DNA from: Paracamarosporium sp. OC-R06-R3
Lineage: Eukaryota; Ascomycota; Dothideomycetes; Pleosporales; Didymosphaeriaceae
Assembly (NCBI GenBank): GCA_019828545.1
Contig: JACVRA010000148.1
Coordinates: 186,001 to 250,000, forward strand
Direction of reading: 5' to 3'
DNA length: 64,000 nucleotides
The position numbers and the translations under genes are program-made. Below are positions 10,968 through 25,365 of the stretch, in pieces (positions within the stretch are counted from its first letter, which is position 1; every line of letters starts with the position of its first letter). The notes under the pieces were generated by a model, which made no database searches, was not told the origin of the DNA, and worked only from the letters and a program-made list of their open reading frames with translations.

Positions 10968-11377
10968 CGCGAACACGTGGGAGCGAAGAGTTGAGCTCAG
11001 TAAGTTGATGGTAGTTGGGTGTAGTTTGATAGGTGCGCGCGAATTGCAGTCAGAAGAGTTTGTGATGGCACTTTAAACGAGTTCCGTTTGTCAGACTAGA
11101 GTGATTTCTTTTTTAAGCCCTCTGATAGTTGACTTGAATGTCTTGTGGTGGTGCTAGTCCATTTCGGGTAACAAAACAACAATAGTGAACTCTACGTACA
11201 GATTTTATACGTTCGTATTGCTCTTTGCAGTATCCGGTGAAGCGGATTTGAGCCCCCGGTCAAAGCTCACACTCATCCAATTTCACTAGCTCTGCTCTCC
11301 TGATGATAAGCTACAATTCCAGAATGCACCTCACCAAACATATTCTCAACCCTCAGATTACCTCATTCTGAGCCGCC
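10968..11377. promoter_or_regulatory. Divergent intergenic region, 410 nt
   Basis: It lies between the minus-strand start at 10967 and the plus-strand start at 11378 and so must contain both promoters. A palindromic GTGCGCGCGAATT stretch lies near 11034. No clear TATA box or repeat array is present. Confidence 0.42.
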
Positions 11378-12166
11378 ATGGGCTATCTTCTCACCAAGCC
11401 ACAGCACAAGCCCGAATCAGATCTCTACTATCTCCTCCGCAAGCAGACCGAAGACTTTGCGCGCACGTGGCTTTTCCTGTGCGATGAGATGGTAATCCAT
11501 AGGTCTACCAGACTGCTCGATGCATCAATGTACGACAATCACTGGCTCTTCGAGAAAGAGAACGGCGTCATATTCTACGAGATACAATCTGTGGAATCAC
11601 CACAAGTACACCCACGGAGGCTAGAACGAGCATCGAGGACGTATAACACTTGTGTAGAAAGCGTCTACGTCATGTTCGAGCGCGTTTGTCAGCGTCTGCT
11701 TGGTAAGTGGACTTTTCATAATAATGCACGGAGCTGGGCTCATTTGATTGATCAATCAGGCTTGCCAGATACGATAATAAATATTGAGTGGATAGGTGTC
11801 GTCCCACGGCCTCGCCTCGTGCTCGTTGATCATTGGAAGATAGACACTGATGAAGAAATCTTGCACGAACACGATTGCATCCGCATCACCGCCTTCGATA
11901 ACTCGCAATATGTCCTCGACCTCTCGGGATGGCAATACGGATATGATGATTATTTCTTTTCGTGGGAGGATTACAAAGCTAATTGTATAGCGTATGACTC
12001 CGAAGTCACTGTGCGAAACCCCACAATAGAAAACACTCATCTGGTCAGGAATTATGCCGACAACCCAAAGAGGTCAGGATTGCTTCAATATTTCAAGTGG
12101 GAGGTTACGCGAGCGAGCGACACGAAGCTGCAGGAGGATGCGAAAGATGTTGATCTGTCTTTGTAG
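11378..12166 (+). CDS. Hypothetical protein, VLD-G-x-Q-[FY]-G family, member B (243 aa spliced)
   Basis: The frame is open from 11378 to 12166 without interruption (262 codons), but I infer a 57-nt in-frame intron at 11703-11759 (GTAAGT...TCAG). It lies at exactly the same place and phase (1) as the introns of the 8689 and 23387 genes, and removing it improves alignment to both. The spliced product is 243 aa, from exons 11378-11702 and 11760-12166. After the intron come VVPRPRLVLVD, CIRITAFDNSQ, YVLDLSGWQYGYDDYFFSWEDY, matching the third paralogue (VVPRPNLRLRD, YVLDLTGEQYGYDG). The stop is only 24 nt from the convergent sulfatase stop. Function is unknown. Confidence 0.78.
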   Translation: MGYLLTKPQHKPESDLYYLLRKQTEDFARTWLFLCDEMVIHRSTRLLDASMYDNHWLFEKENGVIFYEIQSVESPQVHPRRLERASRTYNTCVESVYVMFERVCQRLLGKWTFHNNARSWAHLIDQSGLPDTIINIEWIGVVPRPRLVLVDHWKIDTDEEILHEHDCIRITAFDNSQYVLDLSGWQYGYDDYFFSWEDYKANCIAYDSEVTVRNPTIENTHLVRNYADNPKRSGLLQYFKWEVTRASDTKLQEDAKDVDLSL

Positions 12167-12190
12167 GAACATTGGTAGTACAATACGTCT

Positions 12191-15233
<3,043 letters not shown>

Positions 15234-17072
15234 ATGCAGCCCGCAACGCTAGGTAACATACGGGCATATTGGCTGGGGACGGTCGTCTGCATCGGCGGCT
15301 TCTTATTCGGATATGATTCGGGGATGTGAGTGTAGCCCTCTGTTAGAGCTTATACCCTCCGGTTGAGTGGGAACATGGGTGTGAGAGGAGAGCGACGGGG
15401 CAGCGCGCGTACAGGCGAAATTTCACAGCTGCGCTATCCAAACCACCCCACTCCCACACCAACGACCACGACCCCTCCCCACCACGAGATTTCTTAGCTG
15501 ACATACGGTCTCCAGCGTCGGTATGCGCGCATCGAGAAGTGCATACTCCGTGCAGCTAACGGCGTCTTGTAGGCGGCGTGCTAACCCTGCAGTCCTTCGT
15601 CTCCTCCTTCCGTTACGATACAGCACATAAGACTCGTGTCAACAGCCTCGCTGTTGGTTTACAACAATTAGGAGCCTTCCTCGCTTGTTTCGTCGCTTGG
15701 CCGATTACGAACCGATATGGCCGCCGAAAGACGCTCGCCCTGGCCTCGGCCATCTTCGTGATCGGCGCTATTATCCAGACTGTCGACACCCACACTATGG
15801 CGGCATTTTACGCTGGACGCATCATCGCAGGCATAGGCTTAGGAGCAGCGACCGTCGTGGTTCCCATGTACAGCTCTGAGATGACTCCAAAACATTTGCG
15901 CGGGCAGATTGGCAGCTTCTTCCAACTCAATTACACCATGTGAATCGCGCCTTCCCCGCGGTGGCCCCGCTCATGCCAGCTAACGTAGCTAACATATTTC
16001 CAGCGGCATATTCATTTCATATTGGGTCGACTACGGCGTCCTCAAGGGCATCTCCAGCCAGAAATCAATGCAATGGCAAATTCCAATCGGCCTACAAATC
16101 GTCCCCGCGGCCCTGCTCGGTCTTGGCATGCTCACCCTCAAAGAATCGACGAGGTGGCTTACACAAAAAGGAAGGCATGAGGAGGCTTGGGAGAGCCTGA
16201 AATGGATACGTGCACGTGACTCCTCGGAGGTAGCGGATGAGATGGAGGAGATCCGCGCCGGCGTCGAGATTGAGGCACGTGAGACAGAAGGCTTTCAGGC
16301 CAAAGGTACGCCAGCAGGCTGATCCTGAGCATACAGAGAAGCTAAACTGCGGAATCTAGAGCTTCTCGAATGGCCCAATTTTAAGCGCGTCTTCACCGCA
16401 TTTGCTGTCTTCGCCGCCCAACAGGCTACCGGAGCAACCGCCTTCGCATACTTCGGACCGCAATATTTCAAGCTGCTGGTAGGAGCTGGTGACAAAAACC
16501 TCCTCTTAACTGCAATTTTCGGGGCTGTCAAGGTGGTAGCATGTGCGACTTTTGTCTTCTTTCTCTCGGAACGTGTCGGTCGCCGGCAGGTACTGATATG
16601 GGGAGCTGTTTTCATGGCCGTATGCCAGATCAGCACCGCGGCCGTTGTGAAGAACATCCCAACCCCTGCTAACGGCAACACCACATCAAGCGGGATTGCA
16701 ACCGTCGCTCTGATATATCTTTTCGTCATCGCGTACAATTTCAGCTGGGGTCCTCTTCCATGGCCGTACATTTCCGAAATCTTTCCAACACGAATTCGAG
16801 AGCCTGGAGTAGCCGTTGGAGTGTCTTCTCAATGGCTTTTCAACTTCATCTTTTCGCTTGTCACACCATATATGATTGATGATATGGGTTGGGGAACCTT
16901 CCTCTTCTGGGGTCTTGCGGATGCATGCATTGCGATCGGTACTTTCGCATTCCTCAAGGAAACTAAAGGGCTATCGCTGGAAGCGATCGCGCACAACGAT
17001 TATGGACGAACGAAAGATCTTGAAGATGTGGATGGGGATTCGACGCAGCGTATCCACGTCAAACGAACTTGA
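15234..17072 (+). CDS. MFS sugar transporter (hexose-transporter family), 492 aa
   Basis: Five exons: 15234-15325, 15516-15520, 15573-15939, 16004-16305 and 16360-17072. The second exon is only 5 nt and supplies the middle of the conserved SGIVGGVLTL segment; phases are 2, 1, 2, 1. The protein opens with a membrane segment containing GGFLFGYDSG. It has NRYGRRKTL (motif A, GRR), an AGRIIAGIGLGAATVVVPMYSSEM block (TM4 region), KESTRWL in place of the usual PESPRWL, ERVGRRQ, and the closing KETKGLSLE variant of PETKG. These mark the sugar-porter family (TC 2.A.1.1), moving sugars or related polyols or quinate by proton symport at the plasma membrane. Substrate is not predictable. It is divergent from the arylsulfatase. 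Confidence 0.93.
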
Positions 17073-18151
17073 GGTGGTTACGTTGCATTTCCTTTTTCAA
17101 ACGGACATCGAGTTGTGGTGCACACGAACTCGACAATGTACATTAAAGCGAAATTCTTCAAAAGTGTATCCCTGTCGAGGTATCTCGACCTCGTTGGCTG
17201 ATACAAGTAATGCCAGCGTGACTACCCTCAGTAGGTGTTATTACCGTGGCGGCGGATTCGAATTTGGCATGGCGAATGGCCTCAGGCTAATATTAATCTG
17301 ATTGATGCAGTCTTTACTCCATCGAGAAAGTGGACGTTGCCCCGATACAAAGCGGTTGTAAAGTATGTCGGAGGCCGAATAACATTTCCCGGATCGACCG
17401 AAATTGTAGACGAATGTTCAAGTAGTGCACCTTTCTAGCCTGCTCTTTCCAATCAAGGTGAGTTTCGATCAGTGTTCGTGTGTTCCCGAGTATCGTCGAT
17501 TTCTTTCAGAACTTCTTGGGAAGGATATGGTATTCGTCTCAGGACTCGCCTACATGCTTCGGCTGCCATAATGATTGTACGTCGTAGGTGCTCTAGGATG
17601 AAATAGACTGGCTCCAACCTGTGGTACCAGACTAATCTTTTTTGAATCTCAGGCTATTAGAATTGAAATGAGCAGGCACGTCCGACCGGCAGGGATGTGT
17701 TGACATCACCAAGTCTGCCATCAGCTATTTCTGATCCGCGTACTGACTTCCTTTATTTGATCCAAACGGTCTTTTGGCTCTTGTAAAGACTCGCCAATAG
17801 ATTTGACCACCTAAAACTGAAGTAGAACAGATCGAAGCAGCGTGGTATGAACGGAATGCATCTAAATCGTGTTAGCACAGCTTCATCGCGTAACAGTAAA
17901 GGTACTTCATCTACTTCCTCACATCATCTTCAAGCACATCTCTACAACCCATCTCTCGCTGGAATCTCACTCGACATCTTCGCAATCATCCAGTCCAAAT
18001 TTCGAATCAAAGTTCTCCAGCTGTTCTCATCGACTCTCTCAAATCAATGACAAGGCCCAATGACACAGCTCCCAAATAGCAAGCGACCTCTGGTCAGGTA
18101 GACCCATCCATGAACTAGGCGACCCACTCCCCCCACGTGGCACGGCCGGGT

Positions 18152-18205
18152 ATGACGGTCTTCACGAAACGATGTACAGGCCTGGCTTTCACGAAAGACC
18201 GTCAT
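18152..18205. repeat. Inverted repeat, 10-bp perfect arms
   Basis: ATGACGGTCT at 18152-18161 is repeated in reverse complement (AGACCGTCAT) at 18196-18205. Each arm is followed or preceded by a TTCACGAAA stretch, so the two sides also share a direct motif. It could form a stem with a 34-nt loop, or be the edge of a small decayed element. Confidence 0.5.
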
Positions 18206-18373
18206 GCTAAAGGCCCTAAGCATGGTGGTGGTGCTTTACCCTAGAATTTCGGGATCCGGTCTCCTTGACTAATTCTTGTGTTCACGCTCGGGCTAAGGGA
18301 GTATGTGTTATTGCGGTATGGTTTTACAGGGTTCCAAAGGATGTAATGCGGCGCCGCCATGTTCAAGCAAGTT

Positions 18374-18530
18374 GCTTGGTGTTGGGTGTCTGTCATGCCG
18401 CCGCGCATCGACTCGCCCTAAGGTGCAAGCTGCTGATCTTGGGATCTTTCAAGCTTTGCTTGGTGTTGGGTGTTTGTCGCGTCTCAGTGCGTTGACTCGC
18501 CTTAAATGCAATTCCTTGTCTTTGAAATGT
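18374..18530. repeat. Diverged tandem duplication, about 84-nt unit, two copies
   Basis: A block starting GCTTGGTGTTGGGTGTCTGTC at 18374 recurs at 18458 as GCTTGGTGTTGGGTGTTTGTC. Both continue to GACTCGCC-TAA and a TGCAA stretch. Many of the differences are C/T or G/A transitions, which is compatible with old duplication followed by RIP-like mutation. Confidence 0.5.
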
Positions 18531-19654
18531 GAGAGTTTGTTGAGGATAGGGGAGGATAGCGATTTGTGGTGTGGATTGGGATTGTGAGAATGGCGGTGCG
18601 GTTGTGTGACGTGGGATGCCAGCCCTCTGTTCTTCCTTTAAGGCACGACGATGTGAAAAGAAGTGTGCTAACTTGGAACATTGCAGGTTTTGTTCCGCTG
18701 GCTTCGATTGGCAACTTGTCAAGGTACGACAATGGCGTCCAATCATCAGTGAGTCCTGGTTCGGCCTCCAACAGATTAGGGCCAACGTTCTTTTCTCTCA
18801 ATGCTTGGCAACGGCTGGTTGCATAGCTGCAACCCGCTTTCAGAGACATGTCGCAAGACCCAGGATCGACCGCTAAATATCCGAAATGTTTCTCGTCTGT
18901 CCATAGGTAACGAGAGGGCTGGCTGTCTTCGCTGCTGGTCTGGTTGAGACAGCACCTGGCCTGAACTTCTTTTTCGAAAGCAACTCTTGTCATCACCTGT
19001 ACCATATCTCGGGCTTCCTCAGGATTGTGTCGCCAATACAAGAACCGAGTTTTCTATATAGAGGAGGACACCCTTGCGCATACTGTTCATACGATCGTCC
19101 AGTCCGAAAGGGGTGCGGATATTTAGTCCTCGTGGAACCGAAGCCTTCAATGCAAATGTCAGCGCATAATTCAAAGATCACAAAGTGAACGGTACAGAAA
19201 CATTGGAAGGGTCAGACTGCAAATTTTCCAGCATGAACTACGTCGGAAGACACAGCGGACGCTTTCGCGCCAAAACTTGTATCATCGTGAAGCAAGGAAA
19301 GAATAAGCGAAGGTTGTAGGGTCCACTTACCTGTATACTGCCATGTCGCTAGGTGGAGTTCAATCTCTGCTTCCGAAGAAAATAAGAGCAAGGGTTCCGC
19401 GATGACATCCACGGGAGGTTATCATCGTCATCATGATCGTTATTCGAACCGAAGTTTCCGGGATCTTTTCTGTCAAGGCATGGCTTCGATGCCCGTGGTA
19501 TCGAGGCACTCGCGTACAAAAACATTGTAAGGAGGTGCAGCTGCAGCTGGGGTTGGATCGTTCACTGCAGACTCGTTCAGTTCGATAAAGATCGATGGAT
19601 GTACATTCGACACATTCGTTGTACGGCCGGAACATCTTTGCAACACCACCCTTT

Positions 19655-19945
19655 CCATCCTTAGTATGTTTTTACCAATCTTCCCCCCGATCGAGGTTGC
19701 GGTCGTCCTACCCGCTCGATTCATTGGCCTTGCGATCTCGGTCGGCGTGCGCGCTCAGCGTGATCGTTTGAGGGTCCTTTTTTGTTCGGGAAATCCACCA
19801 TTATCATGATGTTCCTGGTTTTGTCCACTCCGTCCTCAATATGTTATTACCAAATCCAACTCATTCGAGGTCGCGGTTGCGGTCGCGGTTGCGGTCGCGG
19901 TCGTCCTACCCGCCCGATTTGTTGCCGTCGCGGTTTTGGTCGGTC
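19655..19945. repeat. Diverged direct duplication carrying a GGTCGC/GGTTGC minisatellite
   Basis: The segment around 19660-19745 (TATGTTTTTACCAA..., TCGAGGTTGCGGTCGTCC, CTCGGTCGG) recurs at 19835-19942 in the same order. In the second copy the GGTTGCGGTC core is expanded into an array of a 12-nt unit, GGTCGCGGTTGC, at 19869-19904. The copies are about 170 nt apart. Similar GGTCGC tracts occur in the coding sequence of the BTB-like gene near 32060-32090. Confidence 0.55.
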
Positions 19946-22084
19946 GATTCGCGGAAGTTCCTATGGATTATGATAAGAGCAAGCCTAGAGCATTTCATCT
20001 CAGTGATGAGACGTCAGTGGTGTTCTAAGCGGTCTTCAGACATTCGGTCAACAATATGCTTACCTTGACGTTACCACGACGGTCGTTTACCAACAGCGTC
20101 TATCTGCCTTGGATTCCCTCTGATCGCTAAAGCTGCCATTATGGATCATAATTGTACCACGATGTCTCTGTACGGAAGTGCGTCCAGGCACAAGGCCCTC
20201 TACCGTATCGTGAAGCGGTGTCACTTATACCACCTCTACTCTCCATGGGGTGATCTTGACATCGATATTTGCTTCTGTAGCTTCCAGAGCTTGGTGATCT
20301 CCAAGGTTGCCGTTACTACGCATCTCTTGCTTTCCGAAATACATCTATGTTGTATGTGCAACAAAGTATCTCAACGCTGCGAGAGCGTAAAGCGGTCGTG
20401 GATTACAGTAAGCGTTCAAAGTTGCAAAGGCAACACCGCCGGAGAGTATCGAGAAACGTCGAATCCGAACCTTACTTGTGATTGCCGACTAGAGCGCCCC
20501 CTAGTAGGAATGTTGTCCGGCAAGGGTTGCGGGGTGTTTGGAGGATGTATTGATGAGCTGATAGCAACGGCTTATAGTTCTATACTGGCGCTGTCCTCAA
20601 TCAGCGCTGGCTTGAGCTTGGATTCTGTCTGCAGCAAAATTCGTGGACGTACAATGTCGAGATTCTTCTGGTTGCGTCCAACAGATATCATCCGATGGAC
20701 GCCTGCGATCGCGTAGCAGAAGATGCCAGCCTCCGAAATGAATGTAACGTCAGCTTATGCAGGAGTTAGACATTGACTATGCCGTTTGGCATGCCTCCGG
20801 TGCTATCTCACGTGCACGGCGATAGTGGGGTTACTTGCAAGTGAGATCTTGGTGTCCCCTCGAGTAGATACTGCCTTGGTAGGAGGTGCAGCTGCTTTTA
20901 GATGCACATCAGTGCCGCCTAGCATCTTCAAAACGTGTCGATTCGCTGGTATACGGCCCATGCGGCGTGGCATGGTTCGGTATGCATATGCCCCACTTGG
21001 CAATGCTGGAAAGCGTGAGCAAACATCTCGATTGTTTGTTCGCAACGTACCGCATACTGTCACTTACAAAAATTGGCATAGCTTACCTGCCGATCGATAT
21101 GCTGTAGAGGTGCGCTGCGATGGAGAGGGCGGACAACACCGAGTGATCCGCGCAGGCCTTGCTCGCAAAGCCCACCATGTCCTTTTCCTGATGTTTGGAA
21201 GCTTCGCTCGTGTCAGTAAAGCAGCTGAACACACGTCATGTGTTTTTACACCTGCCTCTGCCCTAGATCCCATTATGTAAAGTGGTAAGGACGCGGGGAT
21301 GCGGGCGACCATGATCGAATAGTGAGGGGGTCTCGAAAATAGTAGAAAAGAGGCGACTTGTCCTTCTGAGTCCGAAATCCTCCCGTGAAAGCCTAAGGAG
21401 GCGGCAGAATGGCTGTCTAATGGCGATGTGGGGCATGCAAAGGTGTTGTGGTGGTGGTATAGGCGAGGCGAAGGACGTAAAGGTGGACTCAAGCAAGCGG
21501 GTCACTGCCGCATACGCACACACGCCAACGCGATTAGACTCGACCGCGCCGGCTCCGCCAGATCAACGCAACCGGACTATGTTTGTTCATGTAATTTATG
21601 CAATCCGGTAACAAACTGCGGCACTGGCCCTGCGACTTCGAAACCACATGCAGTCAAGATTGACCATTGCGCGCACATCTATGCGGTCTGATTCTGGTTC
21701 AACGCAGTTATGTTTGCATAGCTATTACACCGTCATACCATAACTGAAATGATGGCAGTCATCCCCGCATCCGCCTTCGGAGCAAACATCTTCTTCGAGG
21801 CTACGGATGACCACGCAGGCACCGAGGCCTCCATTTAACGTCTAGACACTGCTATCATAAGCTCGAGAACGAATCTGCAGCCGTACACCAAGCATCGAGT
21901 CGAGTCAGATGTCTTGGTAACGTTTCTTCGCCCGATAGAGGCAGGGTACCAGTTTTCTCAGACCAAAGTCGAGGAAATTACATGGCTGTCACGGCTATAG
22001 CTAGGAGCTATCTGTAAGTGCAAAGTCTTTAAGCATTCCTATAGGCTTTCCAAACTTAGAAAGGAAGATTCTGCACAAGCGCCA

Positions 22085-23110
22085 TCATCTTAGTATGTCC
22101 CTCTCCCTCATGTAGGTCCAGTAGCTCCCCTTTCGGTTCTGCAAGTCATCCTTACTCAGCTTCAACAAATAGTCAATCTTGTCAAGCTCAGAACGAAGAC
22201 CTCCCAGTCCTTCCTTTAATTTCTTTCCGACCTCGTCCGCGAATTCCTTCCACTTCAGATCATCCAGATCCATGACTACCCTTACCCCACCGCCCTGCTC
22301 CAGCTCCCGAAACAGGGTATTACAAATCACGCGAAGTGATGCTTCGATTCGAATCCTAGAATCGTGCTCAGGAACTACCCAAGATGATTTGGCGAGGTTG
22401 ACCTCGAAGTTTCCCAGTACCGATCCGAGCGGTCTGGTGTATTCTCCGCCAAAGACAAACTTCTCATCGATGTACTTAGCTGCGCATGAAACTGTCTCTG
22501 TGAAGCCCATTTGAGCAGCCGAAGGGTCAAGAATCATACCAGGATCCAGGAACGGTTGCGACAGATTCGCGATCGAGGGAGAAAAGGATGGAGACAGCAA
22601 GAATACTGTGTGCAAGGGGGCGTCATTAAGCGTGATCGTATTTGCGTTCATAGATTGGATTTCAGGTTTAACGTGGGCATTGTACTCGCTGACTCTGAAT
22701 TGGCAATCTGTCGAGTCTATCAGAGATCTGTCATGTAGGTAGGATCATTTGGACTTGCCTTTGCTCATGTATGCCAATAAAGGCGCGCTGAACAACGCAG
22801 CACGAGTGCATTTTCCAAGGTACAAAGCTCGGAGCTTTGTTTGCTCGTTGATTTTCGCATCACAGAAAGTCTGTTCTGAAGCTGGAGAGGTTACAGGACC
22901 ATATCTGAAAACGTGTATATCACCGTGGAGCTCATAGCTACTGAGCACGAAGCTGTACATTGTTTCTCGCTCGGCCGAAAAGACGAGATCTACGAGGCGA
23001 CTGGTACGAAGGGCATATCGCTTCCAACGAGAAGCTAAAGGTTCGCCGTGCCTACTCAGCTCATCATCGATTTGGGGCGGGCAGCGAATGAGCGATGCGT
23101 GGCTTGCCAT
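22085..23110 (-). CDS. Hypothetical protein with a GC-AG intron (324 aa)
   Basis: Exons on the minus strand are 23110-22759 and 22707-22085. The 51-nt intron at 22758-22708 begins GCAAGT after AAAG and ends GACAG, the usual look of a GC-AG intron, and it joins two open frames in phase 1 with no stop. Exon 1 has WKRYALRTSRLVDLVF and YGPVTSPASEQTF. Exon 2 has VKPEIQSMN, DPGMILDPSAAQMGF and an acidic/basic helical end (LDKIDYLLKLSKDDLQNR). No family was recognised and no signal peptide or membrane segment is clear. The gene is divergent from the plus-strand paralogue at 23387, only 276 nt away. Confidence 0.66.
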
Positions 23111-23386
23111 TTTTAGAGGGACATTGGGGATCAGACTCGATACTCGAGGTAAAAACAAGTAACGATGCAAGATAGACCTGTTATGAGTGTGCATACGCGT
23201 TGGTGAAGCTACCTGTGGGCTGATAGGACGGCCGACGCTGCTTGACGGACACACATTCACCCGAAATAAATTTAACAAGCCCGCCCAAGACCTAGAACAA
23301 CTTTTTCTTGCCACTCAACCACACCCATATCTACGCGTACCTTATACAACCTCTTTGAATCCCTTGTCACCGACAGTTGCCTCAAG

Positions 23387-24247
23387 ATGGCACCGCCTCC
23401 TTCAATCGAAGCCGTCTGCATCTTCATCTACCAGCTCTTCGTGGTCTGCGCCCACGCCGCAAACCCGCACGATGTCGCTGCTTTCTTCGCATATCGCGAA
23501 GCAGAGTGTCCGTCATGGTTATTGATACTCGGCCGTCCCATAATTGAAGGAGCAGGGTACCTGCTCCCCAACCTCCACCCGAGGATTCAGCACGCGATCG
23601 TCATGCACAACCGCTGCAATTATAGCTGGATGCTCATGAAACCGCTACTCATACACCTCCTGCAAATCAGTGAGTAATCTCTCGCATCGCATGCTAACTT
23701 ACACGGAGAGGTTACGGGATATGGCTTGCAATATCCCTATGCTATCTCTTTGTAACTGGTGGCTTTGACTAATTTATGTGGACCAGTCGATTCTACTGCC
23801 CGCGTAGACGTGCTAGAAGTCGTTCCTAGACCTAATCTAAGACTACGGGACAACGCCCGCCCCACGGCATTTTATCACTCGGTGATGCGCATCACAATAG
23901 CCAACTGTCAGTACGTTCTAGATCTGACAGGAGAGCAATATGGATACGACGGGGGACTGCTTCTTCCCATACATGAGTACCTACAGCGTCACGTTATGAG
24001 GCATTCTTTCTACTTGATCGGGTCGAAGAGGGAAAAAGAGATGATCCAGGGTTTCCTGCGGTCTCCTGAAAACCGGTTTTGGCATAAGACACAATGGAAA
24101 TTGAATTCGTTCGTAAGGGATTGGCAGAGCTGCGCGGCTGGCGGCAAGATTCGAAAGGAGGACTTGGTATCCGTACAGGAGATAGAGTACTTGGTGTGGA
24201 TTTTCTTCGGCTTGGTGTTCAGGAAGCAGGAACCTAAGCACAAGTAG
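23387..24247 (+). CDS. Hypothetical protein, VLD-G-x-Q-[FY]-G family, member C (247 aa)
   Basis: Exons 23387-23669 and 23787-24247, joined by a 117-nt GTGAGT...CCAG intron in phase 1, the same position and phase as in the 8689 and 11378 genes. Exon 2 reads LEVVPRPNLRLRD, RITIANCQYVLDLTGEQYGYDGG, and then a charged C-terminus. The N-terminal exon differs from the other two copies and is short. As with its relatives, no enzymatic motif or targeting signal is evident. It lies about 11 kb from its nearest relative, so the family is dispersed rather than in tandem. Confidence 0.75.
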
Positions 24248-25365
24248 TTCAATCCTCGTATGAAGGAGTGTAAGGAGAGTATCTTAGATGTGGTCTTGCA
24301 GAACTGTAGCAATATGTGAAGGAATGGTTTTAAGCTGCCCAGGTACCAAAACAATCGATACGGCGAAGTGCGCTCGCCTACCCTAATAATCCACGTGTGT
24401 CTTCTCACACAAACAAATATCAATTTCCCTGCCTCAATCACCTCCCCGCTCTCTGTGTGCTCGCTTGTGAGCCACGCTCCTTCCTTTAGAATCTCGCACC
24501 TCACTGATCTCTTGTGTATATCTCTAATCACAATTCTTTTCTAGTATATATACAAATCAATTCTCTAGTATTTCTGCCTCTGCACGAGCGTTGGTGCATG
24601 CCTTAGTTAGCTAGTCTAGGTAGTTGATGAGCGTTCCGCACTAGATAGTTACTTCATCGGACTCCGCTAACTGTGTACAGTTCGACCCACAGAGATGTAG
24701 GCCTGCCCGGGGGCCGACCTCTTTTTGCTATTCACTTCACTGTTCTTTTATTTTGGGTCACAACAAACTGTAATCCCGACGAACACACAACAGCCTTTCA
24801 TATAGTTAATTATATCATATCGTAATATGGCAGCACTATTGCCTATTGTTTACTTTTTCGATTGCTTCTGTCACTGGCAATGTCCAACGCAGTCGTGTCC
24901 ATCTTAATCTGTCGCGAGAATCTATCATGTGTTTACGGTCTGTTATGTAACAGTGACTGACTCCTTTACTGTCTCCATGTCATATAACTGAGCCCTGATC
25001 ATGTTTCGTGAACTACTTTAGGGATGTGGAACAAGCATGCAAGTTATCATTCGGGTTTCATGAACCCAACGTGTGCCCGCGTAATTGGAGCTCGTTATCT
25101 CAAAATGGCTGCTAGGCTACGACGGTCCTGGTCGTTTTGAGGTTCCCTCTGGCAAGCTTTAATCATAATGATAGATTCCAGCCTCTGTCTATCAGGCTTG
25201 ACTCATGGTATCATGAATTATTAGACAAAGTTCTTAGGTTCAAGATTACAGATACTTTACAACCAGCAAGGATATAAATGAACAATTGATGGTGTTCGCT
25301 ACTTTCGAAACACGACAGAAGAGATATATTCTTATTGGATTACTCAGGATCGGCTCTGTATGCTT
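24248..25365. other. Intergenic, about 1.1 kb
   Basis: Convergent spacer between the plus-strand paralogue and the minus-strand GFA gene. It is AT-rich and repeat-free by eye, and no frame with coding character was found. It should contain two 3' UTRs. Confidence 0.42.

Larger units (their letters stand above)
17073..22084. other. Gene-poor block, about 5.0 kb
   Basis: No gene could be supported in this 5-kb stretch although GC content is not low. The longest frames (20141-20716 plus, 191 codons, Cys-rich; 20786-21280 plus; 18502-19041 minus) overlap antisense frames of similar length and show no family motif. The minus strand around 20590-20760 and 20800-21060 has protein-like frames that may be decayed coding sequence. 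Diverged duplications, an inverted repeat and a minisatellite are listed separately. No transposase, reverse transcriptase or terminal repeat was recognised. Confidence 0.45.

Noticed and set aside
20141..20716. 191-codon Cys-rich plus-strand frame that could suggest a secreted small protein
   Set aside because: No signal peptide, no Cys spacing pattern, and lies in a block of random-looking frames on both strands; the minus strand also looks partly protein-like.
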